Below, in pieces: positions 1-11,295 of a stretch of DNA of 64,000 bases (the first letter of the stretch is position 1; the number at the start of each line of letters is the position of its first letter). A program made the position numbers and the translations under genes. Under the pieces are notes generated by a model. It was given only the letters and a program-made list of their open reading frames with translations. It ran no database searches and had not been told where the DNA came from. The stretch is from contig OX465597.1 of the NCBI GenBank assembly GCA_950022295.1, forward strand, positions 402,695,016-402,759,015, in the 5' to 3' direction. Origin of the DNA: Bromus sterilis (lineage: Eukaryota > Streptophyta > Magnoliopsida > Poales > Poaceae).

Positions 1-3000
1 GCAAGTCCCGCTACGACATAGTCATATGGAGAGCCGAGAACCGTACCCACTTGTCTAAGCAGACAAGGCCAAGCACAGAACGTTCTCGGAAAGCATCGTA
101 CGTGAGGGGCATCCCATCCAGGCCGGATGATCAACTGAGATGGGTCCTCATCGTCCGCACACAAGTCTAATGATATGGGTGATGAACTCCCATATTCAAA
201 GACAAGTCGCCTCAACCATACTATCGACTATCTCATAACCCTTACATAGACTTACTCCAGCCCGATCACTTAGTCGGGGTCTAGGGCGGGCTCGATCATA
301 CATCAAAGTGCGCACATCTAAGGGCCACTGGGTGTATGAAAGACCGCCAGCCAGATCACAACTAAGGTCTCAAAAACCCATACTAAGACATGCATGTTAT
401 AAACATACACGCAGCACACATGCCTTCTATGAACAGCAGGTATCATTGCAATTCTCTACAAAGTATACATCTTTATTAATAACTCTTACAGAGTGCACAC
501 AGAGATCACAAGCATGTGATCCAACATTACAACAGACAAGCGGAAGCCAAGTAGGTCTGAGTACAGACAAGTTTAACAAATGGCTTAGAGAAGCCTTATC
601 TAAAAACAAACCCTCCACGGGGGAACCAGTCGTCTGACTGGGACTACACTAGCTTGGTCTTGGTCTGAGTCTTCATTCTTCGAGCTTCGGGTAGAAGCCA
701 CCATCGGGGTCGGTGGGTTCATCTAAAACATAGATTAAGAAAACGTGAGTACAAAATCGTACTCAGCAAGACTTACATAGGATCTATGCTACTCATGCAT
801 ATGTATCAAGGTAAAGGGAGGTGGGGTTTCACTTTCAGAAGTGCCAGCTTTGACTTGGCTAGTCCTGAACTACGAGTACCAGACTTGAGGTAAGAAGCGT
901 ACACGAGTCCACTACATCTCTTCAACCAATTACCCCACTATGGTTACTTCCTCGACTTCCCCACGAGAAGCACCCCATAGTACTCACGCTTATCTTGGTT
1001 TATTTTAGAAGTATCCAGTTCAAGTTGTCTAATAATCGAGCACAGCTCTCCAAGCAGTCCTTAACCGCGGACGCGGCTATTCGAATAGTTTTGTTAACCC
1101 TGCAGGGGTGTACCGCTACACACACACACTCATCAGTTACCGCCTGGGAGTGGGACCCTTCAAGCGGGTACCGGCGAGGATGTTGCCACGACACTTCGCC
1201 CACAGCTCCGTTCTAGTCCAGAGAGTCGCCTATCTGAGGGGGATCCGTATGGAAGTCCGGCCGAGGTTCCAGTACAGCCTCAAACGATGTGTGCAGGGTC
1301 CCAAGCCGGTCTTGAAAAGCCGTTCATCCACTTCGCAGACTGTGCCACAGCCCTACCAGAACTCCGAACTAATGCGACTCCTGGGGTTCGAACGGGGTGA
1401 GGTACTAGGTCGAGAGGGGTCAGTGAGCCCAATGTGTGGTTGTACTCTTTTTCTTGGATCACCACACAAGAACTCGGACTTAAGGCGGTGTTCAACGAGA
1501 CAACCCACTGTGTAATCCTACACAGCCTCTCATCGTTCACCTTGTATTAGGGTAGATTCACCAACACGTTTCACTTTCGTCAACACCATGTTTATCATCA
1601 TCCCGACTCACATCATAAGCAACCTCATTGTACCACTAAGCATGCAATAAGCAGTAACAGTTGCAGGGGCCACATGATATCAACCAACTCCTACATCTGC
1701 TAGGATTGTGGTTTGCTTACTACGGTGACAAGATGATAGGTCATGCAAAGGATATGGGTTCAACTATGCGGTAGAAACGATATCATGGTGATCATCCTAA
1801 ACAATGCATAAGCGAGACATGAGAGGGAAGTGGGATTTTATCGACATGATCAATGGGGGTTTGCTTGCCTTGCTGACGAGGTTCAGTCACGGGGTCTTCA
1901 ACGAAGGGGGTGACCTCGGGTTCCGGCTCCACTTCTATCCGAGCAAACAATACAAACAAAGTGATCAACATAAGGTACAATGCACAAGCACATGATCAAT
2001 TGTATAAGTGATGTTCATGGTACTGAGGCGTTGAGCATTCCATTTAAAAGGAGTATATTGCATTTGAGTTTCAAATTCAAACTCCATTTGAATTATCGAT
2101 GAATTTCAAATGCATTTGAATGCATGAAAGTTCATCTGAAAAGTTGATCATGAAGTGAGGTCGTATAGTTGAGGTAATGTCTCTGATGTGGGGGTGAAAC
2201 TATACAAAAGAAGTGTGTGGCAAAATCATTTGCAATTTCACCCCAAATTTGAATTTGAATTAAATGCATATGGATGTTTTCCACTGTTCACCCAATTTTA
2301 ATTGGTCAAACATGAAAACAGAGCCCATATTCATAATCCTTGGATTTTTATGATATTTTTAGACATATTATTTATTAAATTTGGAGTTAATATAAATTTT
2401 CTATGAATTATTGAACTTTTGGGTATTTTCTGGAATTTCTGTAATTACTGAAATTAAATAAATTGATTTAAAAGTTTTACTGCATCAGCATGATGTCATT
2501 GTGACATCAGAGGGGGGGGCTGACTGGTGGGCCAGGGATGTCAGTGACACAGGGCTTAAATAACCGGTTGTTTAAACTAACTGGGGTTAGTTAGTGGCCA
2601 GGGGGCCCACTGTCAGTGAGGTGGGGTTAGTTTAGGGGGGGTGGTTAAGGGGGTCATTAGGCCTAATGGCCGGCGGCTAGTCGCCGGTGGCACGGGCACG
2701 GCGGCGTCCTCCCCGGAGTTGCCTACAGGCCACGGGAGAACACGAGACGGCTACCAAATTGAAGCCCGCACACGCCTGCATCGCGTTGCACCCACGGGGA
2801 GGCCTGGGAGTGGCCGGAGCCTCACCGGCGTCGTGCTCAGCGGTGACCGTGGCTCTGTGAAGACGAGGACGGCGATTTGGGGCACGGGAAAGGAAGATGG
2901 AGGCACTGGGAGGTGGCTACGGGCCGTCCGCGTCTAATGGCGTGAGCTGGAGCTCAAGGAGAGGCTCGGGGCCACGGCTACTTCAAACTCGCGGCGGCCG

Positions 3001-4019
3001 GAGCTTCGGGTAACGGTGAACTTGCGAGGGGAGGCACGAGGAGAGCCACGGGAGGGATCAATCGAGGCAGGAGCTCACCCTCGAGCTACTGGAGGGGACG
3101 GCGAGGTCGTAGGGGTGTTGATGGTGACGAATTCCGGCGAAGACTCCGCGGCGGCCGGCGAAACAAGGTTGGAGCTGGCGTCGTCTCCGGGTCCGTTGAG
3201 CTCCAATTGATGGAGGGGATCGACGAAGACGTCGTCGTGGACTTGCCTAGACACAGTGGCTCGCCGTGTAGGGCTCTGTGGCCGCGCGTTTGCTCGTCGG
3301 CGGCGACGTCGTGCGCTCGGTCGCGATGGGATCTCAACGAGGAGGAGGCTAGAGGAAGCGGCGATGGGGGGAAAAATGCGGGGCGTCTTGGCGGGCTCCG
3401 TGGCGCCAGGATAAGGAAGGGGAGGCCTAGAAGGGCCAAGGCGTCGTCGTGGCGTCGTCGCCGCGCTCCCAGCTCCAGCGAGCATCTTGGAGGGGCGGGG
3501 GTAGAAGACGACAAGCCCGCTGGTGGGCTGGGCCGAGGCGACAGGAGGTGGGCCTCGCCTGTGGGCGACAGGTAAGTGCCTTTTACTTTTTTTTATATTT
3601 CTGCTTCTGTTGTTGACCTAGCTAATAAAATAGCTAGGTATTTTTATAAATGCCATAATTTTTTATATGGCCTCACAAAATATAGAGCTAGCCACTTATA
3701 AAATTTGGCACTTTTTAAAATTCAAAACATTTGAATTTTAAATCAAATAGGGGTTTATTTGATTTTCCAAGGCACTGTTTGAAAATTAGAAAATTCCATG
3801 AGCATGGGATTGATCCCAAACCACTTTTAAAAGGATCAGCATCATTTATAGGAATTTTCCAAGCATTCAAATGATTTTTGGAAAAAGATTTTTATCTTGC
3901 TATTTGATTTAATTTCTCAGGGCTTTCTTTTCCCCATTTTTGAATTGCAATTTGAATATTGATCATGAATGCAAAGGCACAATAAAACCCTAGCACTTAC
4001 CTAACTTGGGGTTGTGACA
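1..4019. mobile_element. Tail of a very long LTR (Gypsy-like), left end outside window
   Basis: The stretch has no credible protein. It ends at 4019 in TTGGGGTTGTGACA, a CA-terminated LTR edge, and a broken Copia integrase frame begins at the next base, so it looks inserted in that Copia (candidate target site TTTAA at 4020-4024). It shares ordered motifs with the LTR at 51925-60900, for example CGGCTATTCGAATAG near 1075 and 57350 and CCCTGCAGGGGTG near 1098 and 57372. The two are related but clearly diverged. The part from about 2640 to 3570 is GC-rich and produces spurious long open frames on both strands; 3580-4000 is AT-rich. The partner duplication is off the window, so it may be a solo LTR or part of a full element. 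Transcriptional orientation is not established. Confidence 0.6.
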
Positions 4020-6104
4020 TTTAAATAGGGCACCATCTAAATCCGTTGAAACAACACCGTATGAATTATGGTTTGGAAACAAACCTAAGCTGTCATTTCT
4101 AAAAGTTTGGGGCTGCGATGTTTATGTGAAGAAGCTTCAACCTGATAAACTCGAACCCAAAGCGGAAAAATGCATCTTCATAGGATACCCTAAGGAAACA
4201 ATAGGGTACACCTTCTATCACAGATCCGAAGGCAAGATTTTCGTTGCCAAGAATGGATCTTTTTTAGAGAAGGAGTTTCTCTCGAAAGGTGTGAATAGTA
4301 GGAAGGTAGAACTCGATGAGGTTATTGAACCTTCTCTTCTTGGAATGGCGAGTAGCGCAGCACCGGAAGTTGTTCCAGTGCTGACTCCGTCAGTTGAAGA
4401 GGGTACTAATGATCAAGATCATGAAACTCCAGAAGAGGAAACTACCGTGCTTCGCAGGTCAACTAGGGAACGTACAGCTCCTGAACTGTATGGGAATCCC
4501 GTCTTAAACTTCATGGTAGATGGAAGTGATGACCCTGCGACGTATGATGAAGCAATGATGAGCCCAGATTCCAACAAATGGCTTGAAGCCATGAAATCCG
4601 AAATGGGATCCATGTACGAAAACCAAGTTTGGACTTTGGTGGACTTACCCGATGACCGTAAGGCCGTTGAGAACAAATGGATTTTTAAAAAAGAAAACTG
4701 GTGCTGATGGTAATGTGACCGTCTATAAAGCTCGACTTGTCGCAAAAGGTTTTCGACAAATTCAAGGAGTTGACTACGATGAGACATTCTCACCAGTAGC
4801 GATGCTAAAGTCAGTTAGGATTATGTTAGTAATTGCTGCATTTTTCGATTATGAAATCTGGCAGATGGATGTCAAAACGGCATTCCTGAATGGTGACATT
4901 GAGGAAGAGTTGTATATGATGCAACCCAAAGGTTTTGTTGATCCTAAGGATGCTGACAAGGTATGCAAGCTTCAACGTTCCATTTATGGACTGAAGCAAG
5001 CATCCCGGAGTTGGAACCTCCGTTTTGATAAGGTGATCAAAGAGTTTGGATTTGATCAAACGTACGGAGAAGCTTGTATCTACAAGAAAGTGAGTGGGAG
5101 CTCTGTAGCATTTCTAGTACTGTATGTGGATGACATATTGTTGATTGGAAATGATATAGAATTGTTAAAAGGTGTAAAAGGTTATTTGAACAGTAGTTTT
5201 TTGATGAAAGACCTCGGTGAAGCAGCTTATATATTAGGCATCAAAATCTACAGGGATAGATCAAGACGCTTAATTGGACTTTCGCAAAGTACATACATTG
5301 ACAAGATTTTGAAGAAGTTCAGAATGGATAAAAGTAAGAAGGGGTTCTTACCAATGTTGCAAGGCAAGACGTTGAGTAAGACTCAATGTCCAGTTACAGC
5401 AGAAGATAGAGAGGAAATGAATAAGATTCCCTGTGCTTCAGCCATAGGTTCTGTCATGTATGCTATGCTATGTACAAGACCAGATGTGGCACATGTTGTT
5501 AGTTTGACTAGCAGGTACCAATCCGATCCAGGTTTGGAACACTGGGCGGCGGTCAAGAATATCCTTAAGTACTTGAGAAGAACTAAGGATATGTTTCTCG
5601 TGTATGGCGGTGAAGAAGAGCTCGTCGCAAGAGGTTACGTCGATGCTAGTTTCATCACTGATCCGGATGACTCTAAGTCACAATCCGGATACGTATTTAT
5701 TATGAATGGAGGAGCAGTAAGCTGGAGGAGTTCCAAGCAATCTGTGGTAGCGGGATCATCAACAGAAGCGGAATATGTTGCTGCCTCAGAGGCAACACAT
5801 GAAGCAGTTTGGATGAAGGAGTTCATATCCGAACTAGGTGTGGTTCCGAGTGCTTTGGATCCAATGGTTATCTATTGAAAACAATGGTGCCATTGCCAAT
5901 GCTAAGGAACCAAGGTCTCACAAGAATTCCAAGCATAACAAGCGCCGTTTTCACTCCATCCGCGATTATGTCAAGGATGGGGATGTGAAGATTTGCAAAG
6001 TACACACAGATCTGAATATGGAAGATCCGTTGACTAAAACTCTCCCAAAGGCAAAACATGATAAACACCAGAACTCCATGGGTGTTAGATTCATTACTAT
6101 GTAA
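4020..6104 (+). pseudogene. Copia pol remnant: integrase C-end, RVT_2 reverse transcriptase, RNase H
   Basis: Reading starts mid-protein with the integrase C-terminal motif region (PYELWFGNKP, VWGCDVYV, KCIFIGYP). It continues through the connection peptide into an RVT_2 reverse transcriptase (KARLVAKGF, DVKTAFLNGD, and the catalytic YVDD near 5125-5136) and a Copia RNase H (DASFITDPDD, STEAEYVA). Two frame breaks are visible. One lies in an A-rich stretch near 4690, where the frame used from 4126 closes and the frame used to 5878 takes over. The other is near 5873, where two bases seem lost before the ENNGAIAN motif. It ends in a normal stop at 6102-6104. The encoded enzymes would copy and integrate the element, but no intact product is possible. 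Confidence 0.88.
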
Positions 6105-6199
6105 TATAGATTATTGCCCCTAGTGCAAGTGGGAGACTGAAGGGAATATGCCCGAGAGGAAATAATAAAGTGTTTATTATATTATTCCTTGTTTATGAT
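4020..6199 (+). mobile_element. Truncated Copia retrotransposon (integrase C-end to 3' LTR start)
   Basis: This is the 3' half of a Ty1/Copia element on the plus strand: integrase C-terminal region, reverse transcriptase, RNase H, a purine-rich tract (about 6125-6136) and the first 62 bases of a 3' LTR that begins TGAAGGGAATATGCCC at 6138. The left side is cut by the LTR ending at 4019. The right side stops inside the LTR, at the centre of a perfect palindrome (6199/6200). No 5' LTR, primer site or gag is present, so the copy is dead. Confidence 0.85.
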
Positions 6200-6262
6200 A
6201 TCATAAACAAGGAATAATATAATAAACACTTTATTATTTCCTCTCGGGCATATTCCCTTCAG
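6137..6262. repeat. Perfect 126-bp palindrome at an element junction
   Basis: Two 63-base arms meet between 6199 and 6200 (ATGAT then ATCAT), with no mismatch and no spacer. The left arm is one C plus the first 62 bases of the plus-strand Copia 3' LTR. The right arm is the exact inverse and runs directly into the gag gene of an unrelated minus-strand Copia. Such a structure can arise by fold-back repair of a break or template switching, or it can be an assembly or library artefact. Confidence 0.95.
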
Positions 6263-7241
6263 AGGATTTCTTCTTAGTCTTTTCATCAGAACTGTCATCT
6301 TTCCATTTCTTCTTCTTCTTCAGTCTAGCTTCCTTTTCCCATAGAGGGCACTCAGCGATGTAATGCCCAGGTTTCTTGCACTTGTGGCAGACTCTCTTTC
6401 TTGCTTCGACAGAGTCATCATCTTTGCTTTTTCTTGAGGACGATCTTGAGGAATTTCCGAAGAGATTCTTCTTCGTGAATCTTTGGAACTTTCTGGTGAG
6501 GAGAGCGAGTTCACGACTGAGAGTTTCAGGATCATCAGTATCAGCCTCAGACTCTTCATCAGAGGACACTCTTCGTGCTCTAGCTTTCAGCGCGCGGACC
6601 TTAGGCGTGGAGCTGTATAAATCTCGTTTTTCAGAGAGCTTCAGTTCATGAGCATTGAGGCGCTCGAGAATGTCCGCTGGATCCAGAGTCTTGAAGTCAG
6701 GCCTTTCTTGAATCATCAGCGATAGGAACTCAAATGATTCATCCAGTGACCTCAGTAGTTTCTTCACAACTTCATGATCTGTGATATCAGCGGCACCCAG
6801 TGCTTGAAGTTCATTGGATATGTCAGTGAGTCTGTCAAAGGTTTGTTGCACGTGCTCATTGTCCAGCCTCTTGAACCTGTTGAAGAGACTGCGGAGTGTA
6901 TCAACCCGTGAGTCTCGTTGAGCAGAGACTCCTTCATTGACTTTAGACAGTCTTGTCCATATCTTCTTTGCAGTATCCAAACCACTGATACGGTTGAACT
7001 GAGCCTTGTTGAGATGACCACCAATGATGCTTCGAGCTTTTGCATCAAGATGCCAGTTCTTCTTGACAACTTCAGGAGCAGTCATCAGATTTTCTTCAGG
7101 AATGCCTTGATCAACAATATCCCACAGATCCTTGTCAATGGCTTCAAGATGCATCCTCATCTTGTTCTTCCAGTATGGGTAGTCTGTCCCATCGAAGATG
7201 GGGCAGTTTGAGGCAACGCTCATTGTACCTAAGGTCGACAT
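6262..7241 (-). pseudogene. Copia gag polyprotein, 3'-truncated (UBN2 domain and zinc knuckle)
   Basis: The frame opens at ATG 7241 (MSTLGTMSVASN) and runs about 325 residues to the palindrome, where the last few codons and the stop at 6234 come from the inverted LTR. An early FDGTDYPYWKNKM motif and the body to about residue 210 match the UBN2 / gag-polypeptide family of plant Copia. A CCHC zinc knuckle (CHKCKKPGHYIAEC) lies near residue 286, followed by a Lys-rich tail. Gag would form the particle and bind genomic RNA. The frame itself is undamaged but the rest of the polyprotein is gone. An apparent stop-ended ORF here is therefore a chimera, not a natural C-terminus. Confidence 0.85.
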
Positions 7242-7293
7242 AACTAAAACTCCAGGTGGTTAAACCGAATCACACAGAACAAGGGAGTACCTT

Positions 7294-7305
7294 GCTCTGA
7301 TACCA
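7294..7305 (-). other. Copia primer-binding site
   Basis: On the minus strand this reads TGGTATCAGAGC, the standard match to the 3' end of initiator Met-tRNA used by plant Copia elements. It lies 8 bases inside the LTR edge at 7314 and fixes orientation and LTR boundary. Confidence 0.93.
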
Positions 7306-7313
7306 ATTTAAAG

Positions 7314-8741
7314 TGCAATATATCGACCAGAGGGGGGGTGAATGGGAGATTTTCAACTTTACTACCAGATTTTGTTTTTCTTCAGGACTGAAGCAATCAT
7401 GAGGCTGAAGAAGTAACCAAAATCATGAAGAAATAAAACTTCACAGAATGTAATCATTAGGGCACCTCATCATAATGCAACAGAAATAAATCAATTCAGA
7501 TAAGCAGAAGTGCTTCAGATGCATAGTATGAAGACAAAGGGCATAGGGAGAGCTGAAGCATAAGAATTCAACATAGAAAATACTGAAGCTTAAGAGGTTG
7601 AAGAGATAGCACCAGAGATTGAAGACATTGGTTTGGTAGACCAGTTCAAGTTGCTGTGACAACTCTACGTCTGGTTGGAGAGGCTGAGATTCAACTCAGA
7701 AGACATAGTCTTCACCTTGTTCTCCTTGAACTAGAGTCCTCAGACTCCATCCAATAACTCAGGTGAGTCTTCAAGGTAGACTCCCGAAACCTTCACAGAC
7801 TCAGTCACTCCGGGAAGTCACAATTGCATCTTGACTTCCTCAGACCGAAGACTTCTACACCGGCTGGAAGATCACAGTCTTCAAGAGTAAAAAGCTTCGG
7901 ATCACTCGAACCGACTTCCTCAGAAATGCTCAACTACTCAGGCTGGTGGTTTTCCTCACATAGGTTCTTCAGTTTCCTCAGAGGTGGGTTGCTCTCAAAT
8001 GACAAGTGTCAGTTTTTCTCTCGGAGAAGCCAACCCACAAATGGGGCTGGGGGTGGCTATTTATAGCCGCGGAGCAACCAGAGGTGAAAGGACATAAATG
8101 CCCATGCATGCAATTACTCTCATGCCCTCGGAAATGACCGTTGCTAGACAAGTTCTAGCCTCTCACCACGCAACACGTGGCACGGTCAAAGTATTCTCTC
8201 TCCTCATGTTTTTCAGAAGAGTCGCACTGGCGATCTTCAGACTCCTCAACCGAAGTTAGTTACCTAAGTGTCCTGAAGAACAACGTCTCAGACACCCGAG
8301 GACTGAACTTCTACTTCAGGAGATTTCCTCAGGGTTCTTCTTCAGGATTTCTAATTGAGCACTTCCTCAGAAATACATAACTCATTTTCCTCAACCCCTC
8401 CAACAGTGCGGTGATTTCCTACGACTCAAGAAGTATAAAAAGTCTTAGCGAAGACTACGCTTCAACTTCGTCTTCAGCGCGAACATCCTCAGGATTGTCC
8501 TCGGCTTTAGCTTCAACCGAACGCTTCAGGATCCTGATTCCTCAGGATTTCGCGCAACTTCATTCTTCTGGAAACGCACCGATTTCTCCAATGTTCCTCA
8601 ACATTTTGGGGGGTCGACATTGGTGGTTAAACACCTCATCAGGGACTGTTCTCCTGTGTATACTCACAAACACATCAGTCCCTTAACCGTTTTGTCATCA
8701 AACTCCAAAACCTCAAGGGGAGGGCACTTGATGCACTTACA
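7314..8741 (-). repeat. 5' LTR of minus-strand Copia (about 1.43 kb)
   Basis: On the minus strand the LTR begins TGTAAGTGCATCAAG at 8741 and ends in TTGCA at 7314, followed by the primer site. It contains the GTTTGATGACAAAAC segment near the start and the CCCCCCTCTGGTCGA segment near the end that are typical of this class of Triticeae Copia LTRs. Short open frames inside it are not genes. Confidence 0.82.
8058..8065 (-). promoter_or_regulatory. TATA box of Copia LTR
   Basis: The minus strand reads GCTATAAATAGCC here, a good plant TATA box placed mid-LTR and directing transcription toward gag. A start site would be expected about 30 bases downstream, near 8030. Confidence 0.55.
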
Positions 8742-8931
8742 GGGAGGATGGAGTGGTGATGATGATGATGATGGCGATGATCTCCCCTCACCGGAGGCCA
8801 AAATAGCCTCCAGATTAGCCCCCCCCCCCGGAGAAGAACAGAGTGTGGCGGCGGCTCCGCGACGTGAATTGGGAAACCGACTTCTGTTTCGGGGTTTCTC
8901 CGTCACGGGAATAAATAGGAGCCTCGGTAGG
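8742..8931 (-). mobile_element. Minus-strand LTR, inner fragment (left of Gypsy insertion)
   Basis: This 190-base piece continues across the Gypsy insertion at 24392: the 5-base GTAGG at 8927-8931 recurs at 24387-24391. On the minus strand it carries TATTTATTCCCGTGACGG, the promoter-proximal part of the LTR. It is cut at 8742 by the Copia LTR. It includes a short GAT microsatellite (about 8758-8773) and a C10 run near 8820. Confidence 0.6.
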
Positions 8932-9377
8932 TGACGGGGATGTACCCCGGCAAATCCCATGGTCAGGGAACCTGGGTTAGTCATGAGAGGAACAGGTTGG
9001 ATGATAGCTCGTCGGCTAACAGGAGGATACGTTCCTGCTCGATGTTATTGATTGGAGATGGCGATTACAGGGAAGCCAAGGCTAGTGCGCACAAAGATAG
9101 GGTTACAGATTGTGTATTGCTTGATCTCGACGTCTCCCCTCCTAGCCCTTATATACTAGGCTAGGTCTCGGGGAGTCCGTCCTGGATTACAGATAGTATT
9201 TCCTAAATATGAACTTGTACCGCACGGCAGGTTTGCACCTTCCTTATGGGTCGGGACTCCTACGTCGGTGCCACTAGTGGGCCAAGGCTGGGCCCAGGCG
9301 GCATCTTTGTGGGCCTTCTGTCTTCGGGTACACCGGGTAGACCCATCATTAGGAGTCGTGGGGTCACCCCCTCGTCA
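8932..9377 (-). repeat. 3' LTR of Tat-type Gypsy
   Basis: The 446-base copy reads TGACGGGGATG on the plus strand and ends CCCCCTCGTCA. It includes a TATA-like sequence (plus-strand CTTATATA at 9148-9155) matching the one in the other LTR. The GTAGG duplication lies immediately outside at 8927-8931. Confidence 0.93.
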
Positions 9378-9715
9378 GTAGCCCCCGAGTGCCTGGGGGG
9401 CTAGAAGAGTCACGCAGGGACTCGAGTCCATTCTTGCATCGTTTTTAGGTATGCACGGTTCATCCGCGGGTCGCTGGCAGTCTAGGGCCATGACAAAACC
9501 TGTTTCGAGAGAATGCTAAGGTGAAAGGGCCCAAGGAGTCGACTGGTTGAGCCTTGGTGAATTGCACTAGTGGCAAATACCGCAGTAGCCCAATCAAACT
9601 CACGTCCCTCGACATGAGCTTGGAACACTGGTGTCAAGCAAAAGTCATGCCGCTGCAGGTCTTACAGTGATCAATTGCCGCTAGTAAAGTTCGTAGCCTA
9701 GGCGCGTCCGCCCGG
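9378..9715 (-). other. Gypsy polypurine tract and 3' leader
   Basis: On the minus strand the purine-rich ACTCGGGGGCTAC lies directly before the 3' LTR, as expected for plus-strand priming. The rest, to the CCCGG target site at 9711-9715, has no coding sequence that I can recognise. Confidence 0.7.
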
Positions 9716-11295
9716 TGATACGTCCAAAACGTATCTATAATTTCTGCTTGCTCCATGCATGTTTTGTGTGATATTGCTAGGTTCTAGATACACTTTCATG
9801 CACTTTTGGTCATATTTGGACTAACCTATTAACTCATTGCACCCCAGTGCCAATTCCTGTTTTCTGCTATTTTTCTATTTCAGTTTTCCCCCATATAAAA
9901 AGTGCCAGAAAAATTCCAAGAAAAATACAGGAAAAATCAGCGTACATGAAGCTTCGCGAAGAGCCCGGGTGGGGCCAGAGAGGAGCCAGGGGGCCCAGGC
10001 GGCCACCCGGCGCGGTCCCACCCCTGGCCGCGCCAGGGGGCGCCTGGGGCCCCTGGTCCACCTCTGGCTGCCCCCTTCGCCTATTTATTCTCCGTCACGG
10101 GGAAACTCCGAAGACAGAACCCTATTTTGCAAACTCGCCTCTATTCCGCCGCCGCCGCGCTTCCAAGATCGGGAGCACCAGAAGACCTCTTCCCGGCACC
10201 CTGCCGGAGGGAGGGCCGACGTCCGGGAGTCTCCTCTCCACCATGGATGCTCCCCGGATGTCTCGTGAGCAGTTTTCCTTGGACCATGGGTCTGTGATCA
10301 GTAGTTATGTGATGTTCTCCTCCCCTCTTTGTTCTTCATGGTTTAGACCTCGTGAGCTGCCCTACATGATCGAGGAACTTTTGTAATATTTATGCTATTG
10401 CTATGCTGAGTTTTATGGGATCTGATGGATTATGAGATTATGTTCAGATTGTCATAGAGTAGTATATTTGGTTTATATCTCTTATATTTTTGTTCCTAAG
10501 TAATTCTTGCATGTTCTCCATTGCTGTTTATTGCTTTGGCCAAGTAGTAGGTAGTGACTCCAAGAGGGAACGTTATGCTCGATTATGGGTTCATGCCCCC
10601 CGATGACACGCTTGAGTGATAGAAACATGAGTCTAGGGGATGTACTGTTGCCACAAGGGGGAAAACAACGGTGCTTGTAACCGCGCTTGCAAGGATTGTT
10701 TACTTTACGCAAAGTTCTTTTTAATGCAGTTGTCTGTTTCTTTGGGTTTACACTTTGGGTGGGGCTCGCAACTTAATACCAGCGAGATGTTCTGGATAGA
10801 TATCTCAAGGTGGATGATTAGTAGTAGATGCAATTGTATTAAGGTCCACTTTTGTAGCATAGTTAGCATTGCGGTGCGTTCATAATCCTGTCAATTGACC
10901 TTCTGTAATTTGTTTACCTCGCATAGCAGTTTTATCTTCTTTTGGGAGAGAGACATCACTAGTGAACATCACGTATCCCGGTCCATATCCTTATTACTGT
11001 TTCCATGCTTTATTTACTTTCCTGCTTTTTACTTTCAGTTGCTATCATTATCCTTTGTGTTTTACCCTTTGTGAACAACAAGACCGGAGAGATTGACAAC
11101 CTCTCTGAACTTCGTTGGGAACAAAGTTATCTGTGTCTGTGTGCAGGTCCACGTTAGTTGCGCCGCTGACACCTACTTATCATCTCTGGAGTCCTACTGG
11201 AGACAATCCTTGGTATCTTCACCGAGGGAAACTTGCTGCTGCGCTACATCTCAACCTTCCACTTGGGGTAACCAACGAAGGGCGAGAAGCCATCA
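9716..11295 (+). repeat. 5' LTR of the deletion derivative
   Basis: The LTR begins TGATACGTCCAAAACG and ends GAGAAGCCATCA. A TATA-like CTATTTATTC lies at 10081-10090 in the middle, after a GC-rich segment. Open frames of 140-180 codons near 9840-10390 fall in this GC-rich U3 and recur in every copy; I do not regard them as genes. Confidence 0.92.

Larger units (their letters stand above)
6262..8741 (-). mobile_element. Truncated Copia retrotransposon (5' LTR, PBS, gag only)
   Basis: Read on the minus strand, the order is a 5' LTR (8741 to 7314), an initiator-Met-tRNA primer site (7305 to 7294), a leader and gag (7241 down to the palindrome). Protease, integrase, reverse transcriptase and the 3' LTR are missing because the element stops at 6262. 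It sits in an older minus-strand LTR whose remaining part starts at 8742; the second copy of the target site is lost with the deleted end. Confidence 0.85.

Noticed and set aside
2641..3575. Overlapping open frames of 64-142 codons on both strands
   Set aside because: They lie in a GC-rich stretch of an LTR, occur on both strands at once, have low-complexity Arg/Pro/Ala/Gly composition and no domain. GC-rich sequence has few stop codons.
6234..6261. Natural C-terminus of the minus-strand Copia gag
   Set aside because: The last codons and stop come from the inverted LTR arm of the palindrome, so the protein end is a junction artefact.
9837..10386. Open frames up to 179 codons in the LTR, repeated at 12798-13260, 20806-21297, 31316-31501 and 35447-35849
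   Set aside because: They recur in each LTR copy with shifted frames and lengths, have no shared start or conserved protein, and sit in the GC-rich U3 region.
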